DNA of 35,003 bases, from NCBI RefSeq assembly GCF_029223525.1, contig NZ_JARHTQ010000053.1, positions 1 through 35,003 of the forward strand, read 5' to 3'. Positions within the stretch are counted from its first letter, which is position 1; the number at the start of each line of letters is the position of its first letter. The notes under the pieces are model-generated. The model did no database searches and was not told the origin of the DNA. It saw only the letters and a list, made by a program, of their open reading frames with translations. Shown here piece by piece: positions 6,638 through 15,803 of the stretch. This DNA comes from Streptantibioticus ferralitis (GTDB lineage Bacteria; Actinomycetota; Actinomycetes; Streptomycetales; Streptomycetaceae). A program made the translations under genes and the position numbers.

Positions 6638-8475
6638 CCGAGCTTGCTGATGTCCCGCACCGCGCCCTTGTCGGCGCTGGTCGCCATGGCCGCGTACGCC
6701 CTGAGCGCGGTGGAGACCTTGCGGTCGCGGTCCACCGGTCGGTACACACCGCCGAGCGCCTCGCGGCGCGCCGCCAGCTCCTGCTCGCTCACCTTGAGCT
6801 CGATGGACCGGCCCGGGATGTCGATGCGGATCAGGTCACCGTCCCTGACCAGCGCGATGGCGCCGCCGGCCGCCGCCTCCGGGGAGACATGGCCGATCGA
6901 CAGGCCGGAGGTGCCGCCGGAGAAGCGGCCGTCGGTGATCAGCGCACAGGCCTTGCCCAGGCCGCGGCCCTTGAGGAACGCGGTGGGGTAGAGCATCTCC
7001 TGCATGCCGGGGCCGCCCTTGGGGCCCTCATAGCGGACGACCACCACGTCGCCCTCCTTGACCCGCTTGTTCAAGATCGCGTCGACCGCCTGCTCCTGGG
7101 ACTCGACGACCACCGCCGGGCCCTCGAAGACCAGGATCGACTCGTCGACACCGGCGGTCTTCACGACACAGCCGTCCGGCGCGATGTTGCCGCGCAGCAC
7201 CGCCAGGCCGCCGTCGGCGGAGTAGGCGTGCGCGATGTCCCGTACACAGCCGGACTCCGCGTCGGTGTCCAGCGACTCCCACCGCTCGGACTGGGAGAAG
7301 GCGGTGGCGGAGCGGACGCACCCCGGGGCCGCGTGGAACAGCTCCACGGCCTCGGGGGACGGGGAGCCGCCCCGGATGTCCCAGCTCTTCAGCCAGTCGG
7401 CGAGGGACGCCGAGTGCACCGCGTGCACGCTCTCGTCGAGCAGCCCGGCCCGGTGCAGTTCGCCGAGGATGGCCGGGATGCCGCCCGCCCGGTGCACGTC
7501 CTCCATGTGGTACGAGCCGTTGGGCGCGACCTTGCACAGGCACGGCACGCCGCGGGAGAGCTGGTCGATGTCGGCCATCGTGAAGTCCAGCTCGGCCTCC
7601 TGGGCGGCGGCGAGCAGGTGCAGGATCGTGTTGGTCGAGCCGCCCATGGCGATGTCCATGGCCATGGCGTTCTCGAACGCCGCGCGGTTGGCGGTGGAGC
7701 GCGGCAGGACGGTCTCGTCGTCCTGCTGGTAGTACCGCTTGGTGATCTCGACGACGGTGCGTCCCGCGTCCTGGTACAGCTTCTTGCGGGCGGTGTGGGT
7801 GGCGAGCACCGAGCCGTTGCCGGGCAGCGCCAGGCCCATCGCCTCGACCAGGCAGTTCATCGAGTTGGCGGTGAACATGCCGGAACAGGAACCGCAGGTC
7901 GGACAGGCGGCTTCCTCGACGCGGGCCAGGTCCTCGTCGGAGACCGACTCCGAGACCGCGTCCGACATCGCCGAGATCAGGTCGAGGCCGGTGCGGACCG
8001 TGCCGTCCACCAGCACCGCCTTGCCGGCCTCCATCGGGCCGCCGGAGACGAAGACGGTGGGGATGTTGAGCCGCAGGGCAGCCATCAGCATGCCCGGAGT
8101 GATCTTGTCGCAGTTGGAGATGCACACCAGCGCGTCGGCGCAGTGCGCCTCGACCATGTACTCGACGGAGTCGGCGATCAGATCACGCGACGGCAGCGAG
8201 TAGAGCATTCCGCCGTGCCCCATGGCGATGCCGTCGTCCACGGCGATCGAGTTGAACTCACGGGGGATACCGCCCGCGTCCTTGATGGCGTCGGAGACGA
8301 TGCGGCCGACGGGAGCGAGGTGGGTGTGGCCGGGTACGAACTCGGTGAAGCTGTTGGCCACCGCGATGATCGGCTTGCCGAAGTCCTCGCGCGCTACGCC
8401 GGCCGCGCGCAGCAGCGCGCGTGCTCCCGCCATGTTGCGGCCGTGGGTGACCGTACGTGACCTCAGTTCGGGCAC
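6634..8475 (-). CDS. ilvD: Dihydroxy-acid dehydratase
   Basis: Converts 2,3-dihydroxy-isovalerate and its methyl homologue to the 2-oxo acids in valine and isoleucine synthesis, and feeds pantothenate synthesis. Length is 613 residues. Conserved cysteines sit in [10 protein letters not shown] (Cys122) and in [16 protein letters not shown] (about 192-207). The region FVPGHTHL (46-53) lacks the extra cysteine of the [2Fe-2S] plant-type enzymes, so this looks like the long E. coli type with an oxygen-labile [4Fe-4S] cluster. That assignment is an inference. The GTG start has GAGGT upstream. A promoter and direct repeats are seen at 8511-8560. Confidence 0.96.
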   Translation of the reverse strand: MPELRSRTVTHGRNMAGARALLRAAGVAREDFGKPIIAVANSFTEFVPGHTHLAPVGRIVSDAIKDAGGIPREFNSIAVDDGIAMGHGGMLYSLPSRDLIADSVEYMVEAHCADALVCISNCDKITPGMLMAALRLNIPTVFVSGGPMEAGKAVLVDGTVRTGLDLISAMSDAVSESVSDEDLARVEEAACPTCGSCSGMFTANSMNCLVEAMGLALPGNGSVLATHTARKKLYQDAGRTVVEITKRYYQQDDETVLPRSTANRAAFENAMAMDIAMGGSTNTILHLLAAAQEAELDFTMADIDQLSRGVPCLCKVAPNGSYHMEDVHRAGGIPAILGELHRAGLLDESVHAVHSASLADWLKSWDIRGGSPSPEAVELFHAAPGCVRSATAFSQSERWESLDTDAESGCVRDIAHAYSADGGLAVLRGNIAPDGCVVKTAGVDESILVFEGPAVVVESQEQAVDAILNKRVKEGDVVVVRYEGPKGGPGMQEMLYPTAFLKGRGLGKACALITDGRFSGGTSGLSIGHVSPEAAAGGAIALVRDGDLIRIDIPGRSIELKVSEQELAARREALGGVYRPVDRDRKVSTALRAYAAMATSADKGAVRDISKLG

Positions 8476-8510
8476 GGGACCTCACTCCTTGAGTTCGTGG
8501 GCGCCTTCCG

Positions 8511-8560
8511 AGAGTACGCTCCCGGTGTCGGGATGCGGACAAGGTGTCCGGGATGCGGAC
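8511..8560 (-). promoter_or_regulatory. ilvD promoter region with direct repeats
   Basis: On the minus strand a -10-like TACTCT lies at 8511-8516, 36 nt before the ilvD start. Its -35 zone is covered by two near-identical direct repeats, 8524-8540 and 8543-8560 (GGTGTC(C)GGGATGCGGAC on the plus strand), about 19 bp apart, which is nearly two helical turns. The second copy contains a small dyad (GTCCG-N5-CGGAC). These are candidate binding sites for a regulator, possibly the adjacent TetR protein. Confidence 0.45.
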
Positions 8561-8578
8561 GGCCGTTTCGGCAGCCGG

Positions 8579-9229
8579 TTATTCGGCCGCGGTCAGATAG
8601 CGCTGGATCGTCGGGGCCACATACGCGACGACCTCCTCCTCCGTCGCCGAGGCCAGCGGCTCCACCTTGAGCACGTACCGCATCAGCACGACACCCATCA
8701 TCTGCGCGGCGGCGAGCTCCGCGCGCAGCCGGGCGTCCGGCAGATCGAGCTCTCCCACCACCCTCAGCAGCAGCCTGCGCAGGACGAAGCCGCGCAGCAC
8801 CGTCGCCGCCGTCTCGTTGGTGACCGCCGAGCGCACCACGGCGAGCAGCGGAGCGCGGGTGACCGGGTTCTGCCATACCGACAGGAAGTAGCGGGCGAGC
8901 CGCTCACCGACCCCCTCCGGGCCCGCGGCCAGCAGCTCGGGCACGCTCAGCGCGGGCGCGAAGGAGACCTCGATGGCCGCCTCGAAGATCTGCTCCTTGG
9001 CGCCGAAGTAGTGGTGGACCAGGGCCGGGTCGACCTCGGCGGCCCTGGCGATGGCGCGTATCGAGGTCCGGTCGTAGCCGCGCTCGGAGAACACCGCCCG
9101 GGCGGCGGCCAGGATCCGCTCCCGGGTGCCGGAGTCACCGGCCCGCGCGCCGGTGGGGCGGCCGCGGCGGCGTTTGGGAGACGGTGTCTCCTGCGGCGCC
9201 TGCGGCTCCTGTTGTTCCTGGGGGGTCAT
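8579..9229 (-). CDS. TetR-family transcriptional regulator
   Basis: Repressor-type regulator of 216 residues. After a Gln/Pro/Lys/Arg-rich N-terminal tail (about 1-30, with KRRRGRP) comes the TetR helix-turn-helix: [46 protein letters not shown] (about 34-80). The rest is a helical ligand and dimer domain whose ligand cannot be told. The ATG at 9229 overlaps the stop of the isomerase-like gene (ATGA), so the two are co-translated. ilvD is 103 bp further downstream, with a candidate operator in between. Confidence 0.9.
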   Translation of the reverse strand: MTPQEQQEPQAPQETPSPKRRRGRPTGARAGDSGTRERILAAARAVFSERGYDRTSIRAIARAAEVDPALVHHYFGAKEQIFEAAIEVSFAPALSVPELLAAGPEGVGERLARYFLSVWQNPVTRAPLLAVVRSAVTNETAATVLRGFVLRRLLLRVVGELDLPDARLRAELAAAQMMGVVLMRYVLKVEPLASATEEEVVAYVAPTIQRYLTAAE

Positions 9230-10098
9230 CGGGACCGGCCGACCCCCGCGGCGGAGGCCAGATGGAGCCGGGTGAAGGCCAGCGCCTCGGCCAGATCGGC
9301 TTCGCGTTCGGCGGCGGACATCGCGCGCCGGGTGTTGACCTCGACCACCACATGGCCGGAGAAACCGGTGGCGGCCAGCCGCTCCAGCAGGGCGGCACAC
9401 GGCTGGTTGCCACGGCCCGGGACGAGATGCTCGTCCCGGGCCGAACCGTTGCCGTCGGCGAGGTGCACATGCGCCAGCCGGTCGCCCATCCTCTCGACCA
9501 TGTCCAGCGCGTCGTTGCGCGCCGTCGCCGTGTGCGACAGATCGACCGTGAAGTGCCGGAAGTCCTCCCTGGTCGGGTCCCAGTCGGGGGCGTACGCGAG
9601 CATCTCCCGGTCGCGGTAGCGCCACGGGTACATGTTCTCCACCGCGAACCTGACATCGGTCTCGTCGGCCATCCGCCAGACGCCGCGGACGAAGTCCCGG
9701 GCATAGTTGCGCTGCCACCGGAAGGGCGGATGCACCACGACCGTGGAGGCGCCGAGCCGCTCCGCCGCGCTACGGGCCCGCTGCAGCTTGATCCACGGGT
9801 CGGTGGACCAGACCCGCTGGGTGATCAGCAGACACGGCGCGTGTACCGCCAGGATCGGCACGCCGTGGTAGTCCGAGAGGCGGCGCAGCGCCTCGATGTC
9901 CTGGCTGACCGGGTCCGTCCAGACCATGACCTCGACACCGTCGTATCCGAGCCGGGCGGCGATCTCGAAGGCGGTCGCCGTGGACTCGGGGTATACGGAC
10001 GCGGTCGACAGGGCGACCTTGGCGTCCGGCACCGTCACGGCACGGCGCTTCGCCGTGCCTCCGCGCTGCGCGCGGTCCGGGTGCGTTGGGTCAGCCAC
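9226..10098 (-). CDS. Sugar phosphate isomerase/epimerase-like TIM barrel protein
   Basis: About 290 residues of the AP-endonuclease-2/xylose-isomerase-like TIM-barrel superfamily. Likely metal ligands are the Glu in VENMYPWRY, Asp and His in [12 protein letters not shown], His in HVHLADGNG and Glu in VVVEVNTRR. The true substrate is unknown. The GTG at 10098 was chosen because TACGCT lies exactly 7 nt upstream and no Shine-Dalgarno is present, fitting a leaderless mRNA. An alternative GTG at 10038 would start just before the barrel. Confidence 0.82.
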   Translation of the reverse strand: MADPTHPDRAQRGGTAKRRAVTVPDAKVALSTASVYPESTATAFEIAARLGYDGVEVMVWTDPVSQDIEALRRLSDYHGVPILAVHAPCLLITQRVWSTDPWIKLQRARSAAERLGASTVVVHPPFRWQRNYARDFVRGVWRMADETDVRFAVENMYPWRYRDREMLAYAPDWDPTREDFRHFTVDLSHTATARNDALDMVERMGDRLAHVHLADGNGSARDEHLVPGRGNQPCAALLERLAATGFSGHVVVEVNTRRAMSAAEREADLAEALAFTRLHLASAAGVGRSR

Positions 10099-10105
10099 GG
10101 GCAAC

Positions 10106-10111
10106 AGCGTA
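10106..10111 (-). promoter_or_regulatory. -10 box of the isomerase-TetR operon (leaderless)
   Basis: TACGCT on the minus strand ends 7 nt before the GTG at 10098. No recognisable -35. Confidence 0.45.
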
Positions 10112-10139
10112 CGGGGGCGCTGCCGCTGGGCGAGCGTGA

Positions 10140-10345
10140 TCCCCGTTACGGTGCGCTCTCGCTTGGCGCTTCTGGGTGGGGGTGTTCCCCTCCCTCCCCC
10201 CGTTGCCGTGGTCCGCATCTTGCCGTTGCGCGGGGTGGCCTCCGGCCCGGTTGCGGTTGCGGTTGCGGTTGCGGCAGGGGAATTGCCCTCCCTCCCACCC
10301 GTTGCCGTGGTCCGCGATCTTGCCGTTGCGCTCGGCCGACGTTGG
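10140..10345. repeat. Intergenic repeat, two tandem degenerate copies
   Basis: The non-coding gap 10112-10494 holds two similar blocks, 10187-10231 and 10285-10331, sharing CCGTTGCCGTGGTCCG and then ATCTTGCCGTTGCG about 100 bp apart. A related block with the same upstream context (GGTGCGCTC...GCTTGGCG) occurs at 34700-34781 near the other end of the window. No protein-coding signal was seen here. Confidence 0.6.
10249..10272. repeat. GGTTGC hexanucleotide tandem repeat
   Basis: Four perfect copies of GGTTGC lie between the two larger repeat blocks. A simple-sequence tract in non-coding DNA. Confidence 0.8.
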
Positions 10346-10477
10346 GTCGGGGGCGCGCCGCGGTGTCTCCTCACCCCAGCTGTCACTTCACAGTTGCGGT
10401 GCGTCGCGGGGTCGTTGCGGGGACACCCCGGCACACCCCCTTCCGTGAGTTTCTGCGCTCGCGGGCCGGTGAGCGGA

Positions 10478-10515
10478 AAAACGAGGGCAAAAGGGCCCCG
10501 AACCCCTGGCGGGGC
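10478..10515 (-). terminator. Terminator of the Ppx/GppA phosphatase gene
   Basis: On the minus strand GCCCCG (10510-10515) pairs with CGGGGC (10495-10500), and a T-rich run (CCCTTTTGCC ... TTTTT) follows to about 10478. The hairpin begins at the stop codon. Confidence 0.6.
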
Positions 10516-11450
10516 TAGCGGAGCGGCAGCGGCATGCGGTCCAGGCGCCGGAGGATCACGCCTTCCCTGAGCGCCCAGGGGCAGATCTCCAGCTCGTCCA
10601 GCTCGAACAGGTCCATCGCGCCCTCGGCGACCAGGGCGCCCGCCAGCAGCTGGCGGGCGCGCCCCTCGGAGACGCCCGGCAGCATGGCGCGCTCGTCGAC
10701 CGGCATCGCCGCAAGTCGCGGCACCCACTCCTCCAAGGCGCGCCGGCTCAGGGTGCGCTGGGTGTAGAGGCCCTCGGCCGAGCGGGCCGCGCCCGCGATG
10801 CGGGCGAGCTGCTTGAAGGTCTTGGAGGTGCCGACCACATGGTCGGGCGTACCGAGCCGGGCGAACTCGGCGACGGTCCGCGCGATCTGAGCCCGTACGT
10901 GCTTGCGCAGCGCCCGTACGTCCTCCGGTGACGGCGGATCGCCGGGCAGCGCGGCCGTGAGCCGACCGGCGCCCAACGGCAGCGACACGGCCGCGTCGGG
11001 CTGCTCGTCGATCCCGTAGGCGATCTCCAGCGAGCCGCCGCCGATGTCCAGCACCAGCAGCCGTCCGGCCGACCAGCCGAACCAGCGGCGGGCGGCGAGG
11101 AAGGTCAGCCGGGCCTCGTCCTCGCCGGACAGTACGCCCAGGTCGATGCCGGTCTCCTCGGCGACACGGGCGAGTACCTGCTCGCCGTTGGCCGCCTCCC
11201 GTACCGCGGAGGTGGCGAACGGCAGGACCTCCTCCACGCCCTTGTCCTCGGCGACCTGCCGGGCGTCGAGGATCTGCGCGATCAGCCGTTCGACGCCCGC
11301 GTCGTCGATCGCCCCCTCGTCGTCGAGGAGCTCGGCCAGTTTCAGCTCCACCTTGTGGGAGTACGCGGGCAGTGGCCGCGCGCCCGGATGCGCGTCTACC
11401 ACCAGCAGGTGAACGGTATTGGACCCCACATCGAGCACTCCCAGTCGCAT
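10515..11450 (-). CDS. Ppx/GppA-family phosphatase
   Basis: Actin/hexokinase-fold phosphatase (311 residues), the short single-module form found in actinobacteria. The first phosphate-binding motif is [14 protein letters not shown] (4-17). SAVREAANG at about 80 and the second glycine-rich motif [11 protein letters not shown] at about 130 follow, and LPLGAGRLT and a late LLAGALV segment complete the fold. Family members hydrolyse exopolyphosphate or pppGpp. Which applies here cannot be decided. The ATG at 11450 has TAGCGT exactly 7 nt upstream and no Shine-Dalgarno site. Confidence 0.9.
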   Translation of the reverse strand: MRLGVLDVGSNTVHLLVVDAHPGARPLPAYSHKVELKLAELLDDEGAIDDAGVERLIAQILDARQVAEDKGVEEVLPFATSAVREAANGEQVLARVAEETGIDLGVLSGEDEARLTFLAARRWFGWSAGRLLVLDIGGGSLEIAYGIDEQPDAAVSLPLGAGRLTAALPGDPPSPEDVRALRKHVRAQIARTVAEFARLGTPDHVVGTSKTFKQLARIAGAARSAEGLYTQRTLSRRALEEWVPRLAAMPVDERAMLPGVSEGRARQLLAGALVAEGAMDLFELDELEICPWALREGVILRRLDRMPLPLR

Positions 11451-11457
11451 AGCCAAG

Positions 11458-11463
11458 ACGCTA
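11458..11463 (-). promoter_or_regulatory. -10 box of the Ppx/GppA gene (leaderless)
   Basis: TAGCGT on the minus strand, 7 nt before ATG 11450. It lies 37 bp from the oppositely directed -10 box at 11501. Confidence 0.5.
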
Positions 11464-11500
11464 GCGCGATCCGAACAACGCGGTGACCGCGGGCAGGACC

Positions 11501-11506
11501 TACTCT
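11501..11506 (+). promoter_or_regulatory. -10 box of the cysteine-cluster protein gene (leaderless)
   Basis: TACTCT ends 7 nt before GTG 11514. No Shine-Dalgarno sequence is present in the gap. Confidence 0.5.
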
Positions 11507-11513
11507 GGACCGC

Positions 11514-12323
11514 GTGGCAAAGGCGGCAAAGGTGAAGAAGTCGAAGAAGAAGCAGCAGCAGCGGAGCGCGGGCGACGAGGTCGGGCTGGACTTTCCGCGG
11601 GCCTGGGTGGAGTTCCCCGACCCCGCGGACGACGAGCAGGTCTTCCGGTGCGATCTGACCTGGCTCACCTCCCGCTGGACGTGTGTCTTCGGCCGCGGTT
11701 GCCAGGGCATCGAGGCGGGCCGGGCCAGCGACGGCTGCTGCACCCTGGGCGCGCACTTCTCCGACGAGGACGACGAGGCCCGGGTCGCCAAGCACGCGGC
11801 CCGGCTGACGCCCGGGACCTGGCAGTTGTACGAGACCGGCACCGGGCCCGACGGCTGGGCCGAGGTCAACGAGGACGGCGACCGGCAGACCCGGCGGGTG
11901 GATGGCGCGTGCGTCTTCCTGAACCGGCCGGGGTTCGCGGGCGGCGAGGGCTGTGCGCTGCACACGCTGGCGCTGCGCGAGGGCCGCGAGCCGCTGGAGA
12001 CCAAGCCGGACGTGTGCTGGCAGCTGCCGATCCGCAGGACCTACGACTGGGTGGACCGGCCCGATGACAGCCGGGTGCTGGTGGTGTCGATCGGCGAGTA
12101 CGACCGGCGCGGCTGGGGGCCGGGCGGCCACGATCTGCACTGGTGGTGCACCGGGGCGACATCGGCGCACGGCGCCGGCGATCCGGTGTACGTCTCGTAC
12201 CGGCCGGAGCTGACCGAGCTGATGGGTGCCGCCGGGTACCGGAAGTTGGTGGAGCTGTGTGAGGCGCGGATGGCCTCGCAGCTGCCGTTGGTGGCGCCGC
12301 ATCCGGCCGATCCGGCGCCCTGA
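11514..12323 (+). CDS. Cysteine-cluster protein, YkgJ-like (putative metal-binding)
   Basis: A 269-residue soluble protein with a Lys-rich N-terminus (KVKKSKKK, 7-13). Cysteines at 46, 57, 63, 75 and 76 are followed by three more in the contexts [16 protein letters not shown] and KPDVCWQLP. This spacing, with a CC pair and a final KP..C..P, resembles the YkgJ/zinc- or iron-chelating cysteine-cluster families, so a bound metal or Fe-S cluster is plausible. The biochemical role is unknown. It is divergent from the Ppx/GppA gene with 63 bp between starts. The GTG start is supported by the -10 box 7 nt upstream. Confidence 0.8.
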   Translation: MAKAAKVKKSKKKQQQRSAGDEVGLDFPRAWVEFPDPADDEQVFRCDLTWLTSRWTCVFGRGCQGIEAGRASDGCCTLGAHFSDEDDEARVAKHAARLTPGTWQLYETGTGPDGWAEVNEDGDRQTRRVDGACVFLNRPGFAGGEGCALHTLALREGREPLETKPDVCWQLPIRRTYDWVDRPDDSRVLVVSIGEYDRRGWGPGGHDLHWWCTGATSAHGAGDPVYVSYRPELTELMGAAGYRKLVELCEARMASQLPLVAPHPADPAP

Positions 12324-12367
12324 GCGGGTGTGCCGGTTGTGCCGTTCGGCGGGGCTTGGCCGGTTGC

Positions 12368-12387
12368 GGTGGGTTCGGCACCGCCGG
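12368..12387. repeat. Dispersed 20-bp intergenic repeat, copy 1
   Basis: GGTGGGTTCGGCACCGCCGG here matches 28964-28983 at 19 of 20 positions. Both copies lie in non-coding gaps next to G/C-rich hairpins. Confidence 0.55.
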
Positions 12388-12430
12388 TCCGCGTCGTGGG
12401 GTTGCCGGCCGTCGCGGCGGGATGATCTGT

Positions 12431-12446
12431 CGGGGGCCGGCCCCCG
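12431..12446. terminator. Palindrome between convergent genes
   Basis: CGGGGGCCGGCCCCCG is a perfect 16-bp palindrome 14 bp before the stop codon of the minus-strand gene at 12460. It could terminate transcription from either side, although no T-run is present. Confidence 0.4.
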
Positions 12447-12459
12447 GCGGCCCCCGGGC

Positions 12460-14043
12460 TCAGGACGCTGATGGTTTCGGGGTCTTGGGGCTCTTCGGGG
12501 TCGGCGTCGAACTGGCCGAGGGGGTCGGGGACGGCTGTCCCTGGCCCTCGATGGTGACCGCCGCGCCGGACGGTTCGAAGACGATGCGTCCCCGCCACGG
12601 CCCGGCCGGTTCGGCGTGATGGTCCACCACGACGGTGACCGTGACGCTCCCGCCCGGCCGCAACTCCCCCGAGGTGAGGCTGAGTTGCAGCCAGGGCGCA
12701 CTGGTCGAGGCGGTCCAGTGCACCGGTGAGCCGCCGGTGTTGGTGAGCGTGAGCAGGGTGTCGGCCCCCGCCGGTTGGGCCTGGACAGTGATCCGGCCGG
12801 GTCCGGGGGATGTCGGTCCGGTGCCGCTGGGGGCGGAGGGGGACGGAGAGCCGGGTGTCCCGGGAGCGGCGGACGGGCGGCCTCCGGCGTCCGCGGACGA
12901 GCCGGTGTTGGGCAGGGCGCCGGGGCTTCCGGAGCCGCCCTTGTCCCCGCGCTGGGTGGCGAGGTTGCCCGTGCTGTCCGCCTTCTCGTACCGGTAGCCG
13001 TCGCCGCCGTCCGCCTCGGTGGCGGAGACGGTGGCGGTGTCCTGGCCCTCTCCGGTGTGCGGGGCGCTGTGGTACGCGGCCCACAGCGCCAGCGCCGGGG
13101 CCGCCACCACGGCCGCGACCACCGTGGTGGTCACCGTGCGGTGCCTGATCAGCGCGCGACGGGCGGCCCGGTCCTTGCCGTCCACCGGGAAGCCGCGCCG
13201 GTCGAAGTACGGTACGGGACGGTGTCCGCCGCCGCGCATGGCGCGCAGCGAGTGCTGCATGGCGCAGTGCGCGGCCTCACGCGGCGCCTCCAGCACGGCG
13301 AGGACGGCCGGGGTGGCGGTGCCCGGCCAAGGCCCGGCGGCGACCGCCTGCTCGGCGGTCAGACGGCAGGCCGGGCACTCGTCGACGTGCCGTACGAGTT
13401 CCCGGCGCAGCGCCGTGCCGAGCAGCACCTGGGTGTCCCCGGCGAGACGGGCGACGGCCGGGCAGCTGCCGAGTTCGACCACCGCGAGCGCGGTGCGGGT
13501 GCGCTCGATCTCGCAGGCGGCGCGGGACAGCAGGGCGCGGGCGATCTCCCGGTCCATGCCGGTGACGACGGCGATCTCGCGCTCGGAGAGCTGGTGGCGG
13601 ACGGCGAGTTCGATGGCCTCGCGCTGTTCCGGAGTGGTTCCGGCGGCCTCCGGCCAGGCGAGGGCGGCCAGTTCGCGACGGCGCTCCTGGGCGGCCTGTG
13701 TCGAGGTCTCGGGCGAGCCGACGGCCGGGCGCCCCTCGGCGAGCCGGCGCAGGCAGGCCCAGCGGGCGATGGCGTACAGCCAGGGACGGCGCAGTTCGGG
13801 GTCGCGCAATCGGCCGCGGTAGCGTTCGGCGACGGCGAGGGTGTCGCCGAGCGCCGCGATGGCGGTGTCGCGCTCGCACAGCACCGACAGGCAGTAGGTG
13901 AACAGCCCGTCCAGGTACGGCTCGTACTGCGCGGGCGGCTCCTGGGACGCAGGGCTGGGCGCGCGGCGGTTGGCGCGCGGGACCGCCCGGTGCGCGCCGG
14001 TGATGGTGTGGTGCGATCGGGGGTGTTCAGGCCTGCTCATCAC
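12460..14043 (-). CDS. Membrane protein with sigma-like, zinc-finger and BACON-like domains
   Basis: A 527-residue mosaic. Residues about 40-105 resemble sigma region 2 ([28 protein letters not shown] ... [15 protein letters not shown]). Residues about 130-195 resemble region 4 ([28 protein letters not shown]). An HxxxCxxC motif (His219, Cys223, Cys226) matches the zinc anti-sigma signature. A single membrane helix follows at about 302-322. The presumed outside part is a Ser/Pro/Gly-rich linker and a BACON-like immunoglobulin fold (about 410-505), often linked to carbohydrate or surface binding. The tail is Ser/Thr/Pro/Lys-rich. I infer a surface sensor derived from a sigma/anti-sigma pair; whether it acts on RNA polymerase is unknown. 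The start GTG 14043 (or ATG 14040) has TACCGT 6 nt upstream. Confidence 0.82.
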   Translation of the reverse strand: MMSRPEHPRSHHTITGAHRAVPRANRRAPSPASQEPPAQYEPYLDGLFTYCLSVLCERDTAIAALGDTLAVAERYRGRLRDPELRRPWLYAIARWACLRRLAEGRPAVGSPETSTQAAQERRRELAALAWPEAAGTTPEQREAIELAVRHQLSEREIAVVTGMDREIARALLSRAACEIERTRTALAVVELGSCPAVARLAGDTQVLLGTALRRELVRHVDECPACRLTAEQAVAAGPWPGTATPAVLAVLEAPREAAHCAMQHSLRAMRGGGHRPVPYFDRRGFPVDGKDRAARRALIRHRTVTTTVVAAVVAAPALALWAAYHSAPHTGEGQDTATVSATEADGGDGYRYEKADSTGNLATQRGDKGGSGSPGALPNTGSSADAGGRPSAAPGTPGSPSPSAPSGTGPTSPGPGRITVQAQPAGADTLLTLTNTGGSPVHWTASTSAPWLQLSLTSGELRPGGSVTVTVVVDHHAEPAGPWRGRIVFEPSGAAVTIEGQGQPSPTPSASSTPTPKSPKTPKPSAS

Positions 14044-14049
14044 TGGGCG

Positions 14050-14055
14050 ACGGTA
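14050..14055 (-). promoter_or_regulatory. -10 box of the sigma/BACON fusion gene (leaderless)
   Basis: TACCGT on the minus strand, 6 nt before GTG 14043. Confidence 0.45.
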
Positions 14056-14202
14056 GGGCGGCGATTAGCGCCCTCCCACCCCTCATCGCAAGGTTTAACC
14101 CTTTCGGGTGCACTTCACCGGTAAAAACGGACACCGTCATCGGCCGTCTGGGTGACACACGCATCGTGCCGCCCCGCGCACTCGCGCACGCCTCCGCGGA
14201 CG

Positions 14203-14233
14203 GCTGACCGCTGTCAGCGCCCACCGCTACGGT
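14203..14233 (+). promoter_or_regulatory. radA promoter with overlapping dyad
   Basis: -35-like CTGACC (14204-14209), 18-bp spacer, -10 TACGGT (14228-14233), then 7 nt to ATG 14241. The inverted repeat GCTGAC-N4-GTCAGC (14203-14218) covers the -35 and may be an operator. Confidence 0.55.
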
Positions 14234-14240
14234 GTCCGTT

Positions 14241-15650
14241 ATGGCTGCCCGTACGCGTACCACCGCAAAGGACCGACCGTCCTACCGCTGCACCGAGTGC
14301 GGCTGGACCACCGTCAAGTGGCTCGGCCGGTGCGGGGAGTGCCAGACCTGGGGCACCGTCGAGGAGTACGGTGCCGCGCCCGCCGTGCGGACCACCGCGC
14401 CGGGCCGGGTCACCACACCGGCCAAGCCGATCGGGCAGGTCGACGGGCGGCAGGCGACCGCGCGCGGTACCGGTGTGCCCGAGCTGGACCGGGTGCTGGG
14501 CGGCGGTCTGGTGCCGGGCGCCGTGGTGCTGCTCGCGGGCGAGCCCGGGGTCGGCAAGTCGACGCTGCTGCTGGACGTGGCGGCGAAGGCGGCCAGCGGC
14601 CAGGCCAGGACGCTGTATGTGACGGGAGAGGAGTCCGCCGGGCAGGTCCGGCTGCGCGCGGACCGGATCGGGGCGATCAGCGACCATCTGTACCTGGCCG
14701 CCGAGACCGATCTGAGCGCGGTCCTGGGCCACTTGGACGACGTCAAGCCCGCGCTGCTGGTGCTGGACTCCGTGCAGACCGTGGCCTCCCCGGAGATCGA
14801 CGGTGCGCCGGGCGGGATGGCGCAGGTCCGCGAGGTGGCGGGGGCGCTGATCCGGGCCTCCAAGGAGCGGGGCATGTCGACGATCCTGGTCGGGCATGTC
14901 ACCAAGGACGGCGCGATCGCCGGTCCGCGGCTGCTGGAGCACCTGGTCGACGTGGTGCTGCACTTCGAGGGCGACCGGCACGCGCGGCTGCGGCTGATCC
15001 GCGGGGTGAAGAACCGGTACGGGGCGACTGACGAGGTCGGCTGCTTCGAGTTGCACGACGAGGGCATCACCGGCCTCGCCGACCCGTCCGGCCTGTTCCT
15101 GACCCGGCGTGACGAACCGGTGCCCGGGACCTGTCTGACCGTCACGCTGGAGGGCCGCCGCCCGCTGGTCGCCGAGGTGCAGGCGCTCACCGTGGCCTCG
15201 CAGATTCCCTCGCCTCGGCGGACCACCTCGGGCCTGGAGACCTCACGGGTGTCGATGATGCTGGCGGTGCTGGAGCAGCGCGGCCGCATCCACCAGATCG
15301 GCAAGTGCGACATCTACAGCGCGACGGTGGGCGGGGTGAAGCTCTCCGAGCCGTCCGCCGACCTGGCGGTGGCGCTCGCGCTGGCCAGTGCCGCCAGCGA
15401 CACACCGCTGCCGAAGAACCTGGTGGCGATCGGCGAGGTGGGCCTGGCGGGCGAGGTCCGGCGGGTCACCGGCGTCCAGCGGCGGCTGGCCGAGGCGGCC
15501 CGGCTGGGCTTCACGCACGCCCTGGTACCGCAGGATCCGGGCAAGACCCCGCCCGGTATGCGGGTGACCGAGGTGGCGGACGTGGGGGACGCGCTGCGGG
15601 TGCTGCCGCGCGGCTCGGCGCGCCCGGCGCGGCGGGACGATTCGGGCTAG
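14241..15650 (+). CDS. radA: DNA repair protein RadA
   Basis: RecA-related ATPase that promotes branch migration in recombinational repair; 469 residues. The N-terminal C4 zinc finger has Cys17, Cys20, Cys31 and Cys34. Walker A is GEPGVGKST (100-108), the RadA-specific KNRYG motif lies at 257-261, and the C-terminal part is a Lon-protease-like domain (SADLAVALALASAASDTPLPKNLVAIGEVGLAGEVR). The ATG at 14241 is favoured over a GTG at 14232 because the -10 box would overlap the GTG. It precedes disA in the same direction, as in other Gram-positive bacteria, where RadA and DisA interact. Confidence 0.96.
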   Translation: MAARTRTTAKDRPSYRCTECGWTTVKWLGRCGECQTWGTVEEYGAAPAVRTTAPGRVTTPAKPIGQVDGRQATARGTGVPELDRVLGGGLVPGAVVLLAGEPGVGKSTLLLDVAAKAASGQARTLYVTGEESAGQVRLRADRIGAISDHLYLAAETDLSAVLGHLDDVKPALLVLDSVQTVASPEIDGAPGGMAQVREVAGALIRASKERGMSTILVGHVTKDGAIAGPRLLEHLVDVVLHFEGDRHARLRLIRGVKNRYGATDEVGCFELHDEGITGLADPSGLFLTRRDEPVPGTCLTVTLEGRRPLVAEVQALTVASQIPSPRRTTSGLETSRVSMMLAVLEQRGRIHQIGKCDIYSATVGGVKLSEPSADLAVALALASAASDTPLPKNLVAIGEVGLAGEVRRVTGVQRRLAEAARLGFTHALVPQDPGKTPPGMRVTEVADVGDALRVLPRGSARPARRDDSG

Positions 15651-15656
15651 CACGGG

Positions 15657-15672
15657 CCCCGCCGGTGCGGGG
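15657..15672. terminator. Weak hairpin after radA
   Basis: CCCCGC and GCGGGG with a 4-nt loop, 7 bp after the radA stop. No T-run. It may only attenuate readthrough to disA. Confidence 0.3.
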
Positions 15673-15749
15673 GCGATGCCGGTGGCGGGCCGGCGGAGGC
15701 GCCTGCCCGATATCCGGTGCAGCCCCCGCGACCGCCGGAGCGACGCCGG

Positions 15750-15755
15750 TAGACT
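15750..15755 (+). promoter_or_regulatory. Possible disA promoter (-10)
   Basis: TAGACT in the 153-bp radA-disA gap would give a leader of about 40 nt containing the GGAGGA ribosome site. No good -35 is seen. Confidence 0.35.
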
Positions 15756-15803
15756 TTGCCCTGGTCTCGCCCGTCCGGGCATCCGTACGACCGGAGGAGT
15801 GCA

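Noticed and set aside
10515-12701. A 728-residue minus-strand protein ending in Ppx/GppA
   Set aside because: The first part is antisense to the cysteine-cluster gene and is low-complexity Arg/Pro sequence. The phosphatase starts at ATG 11450 behind its own -10 box.
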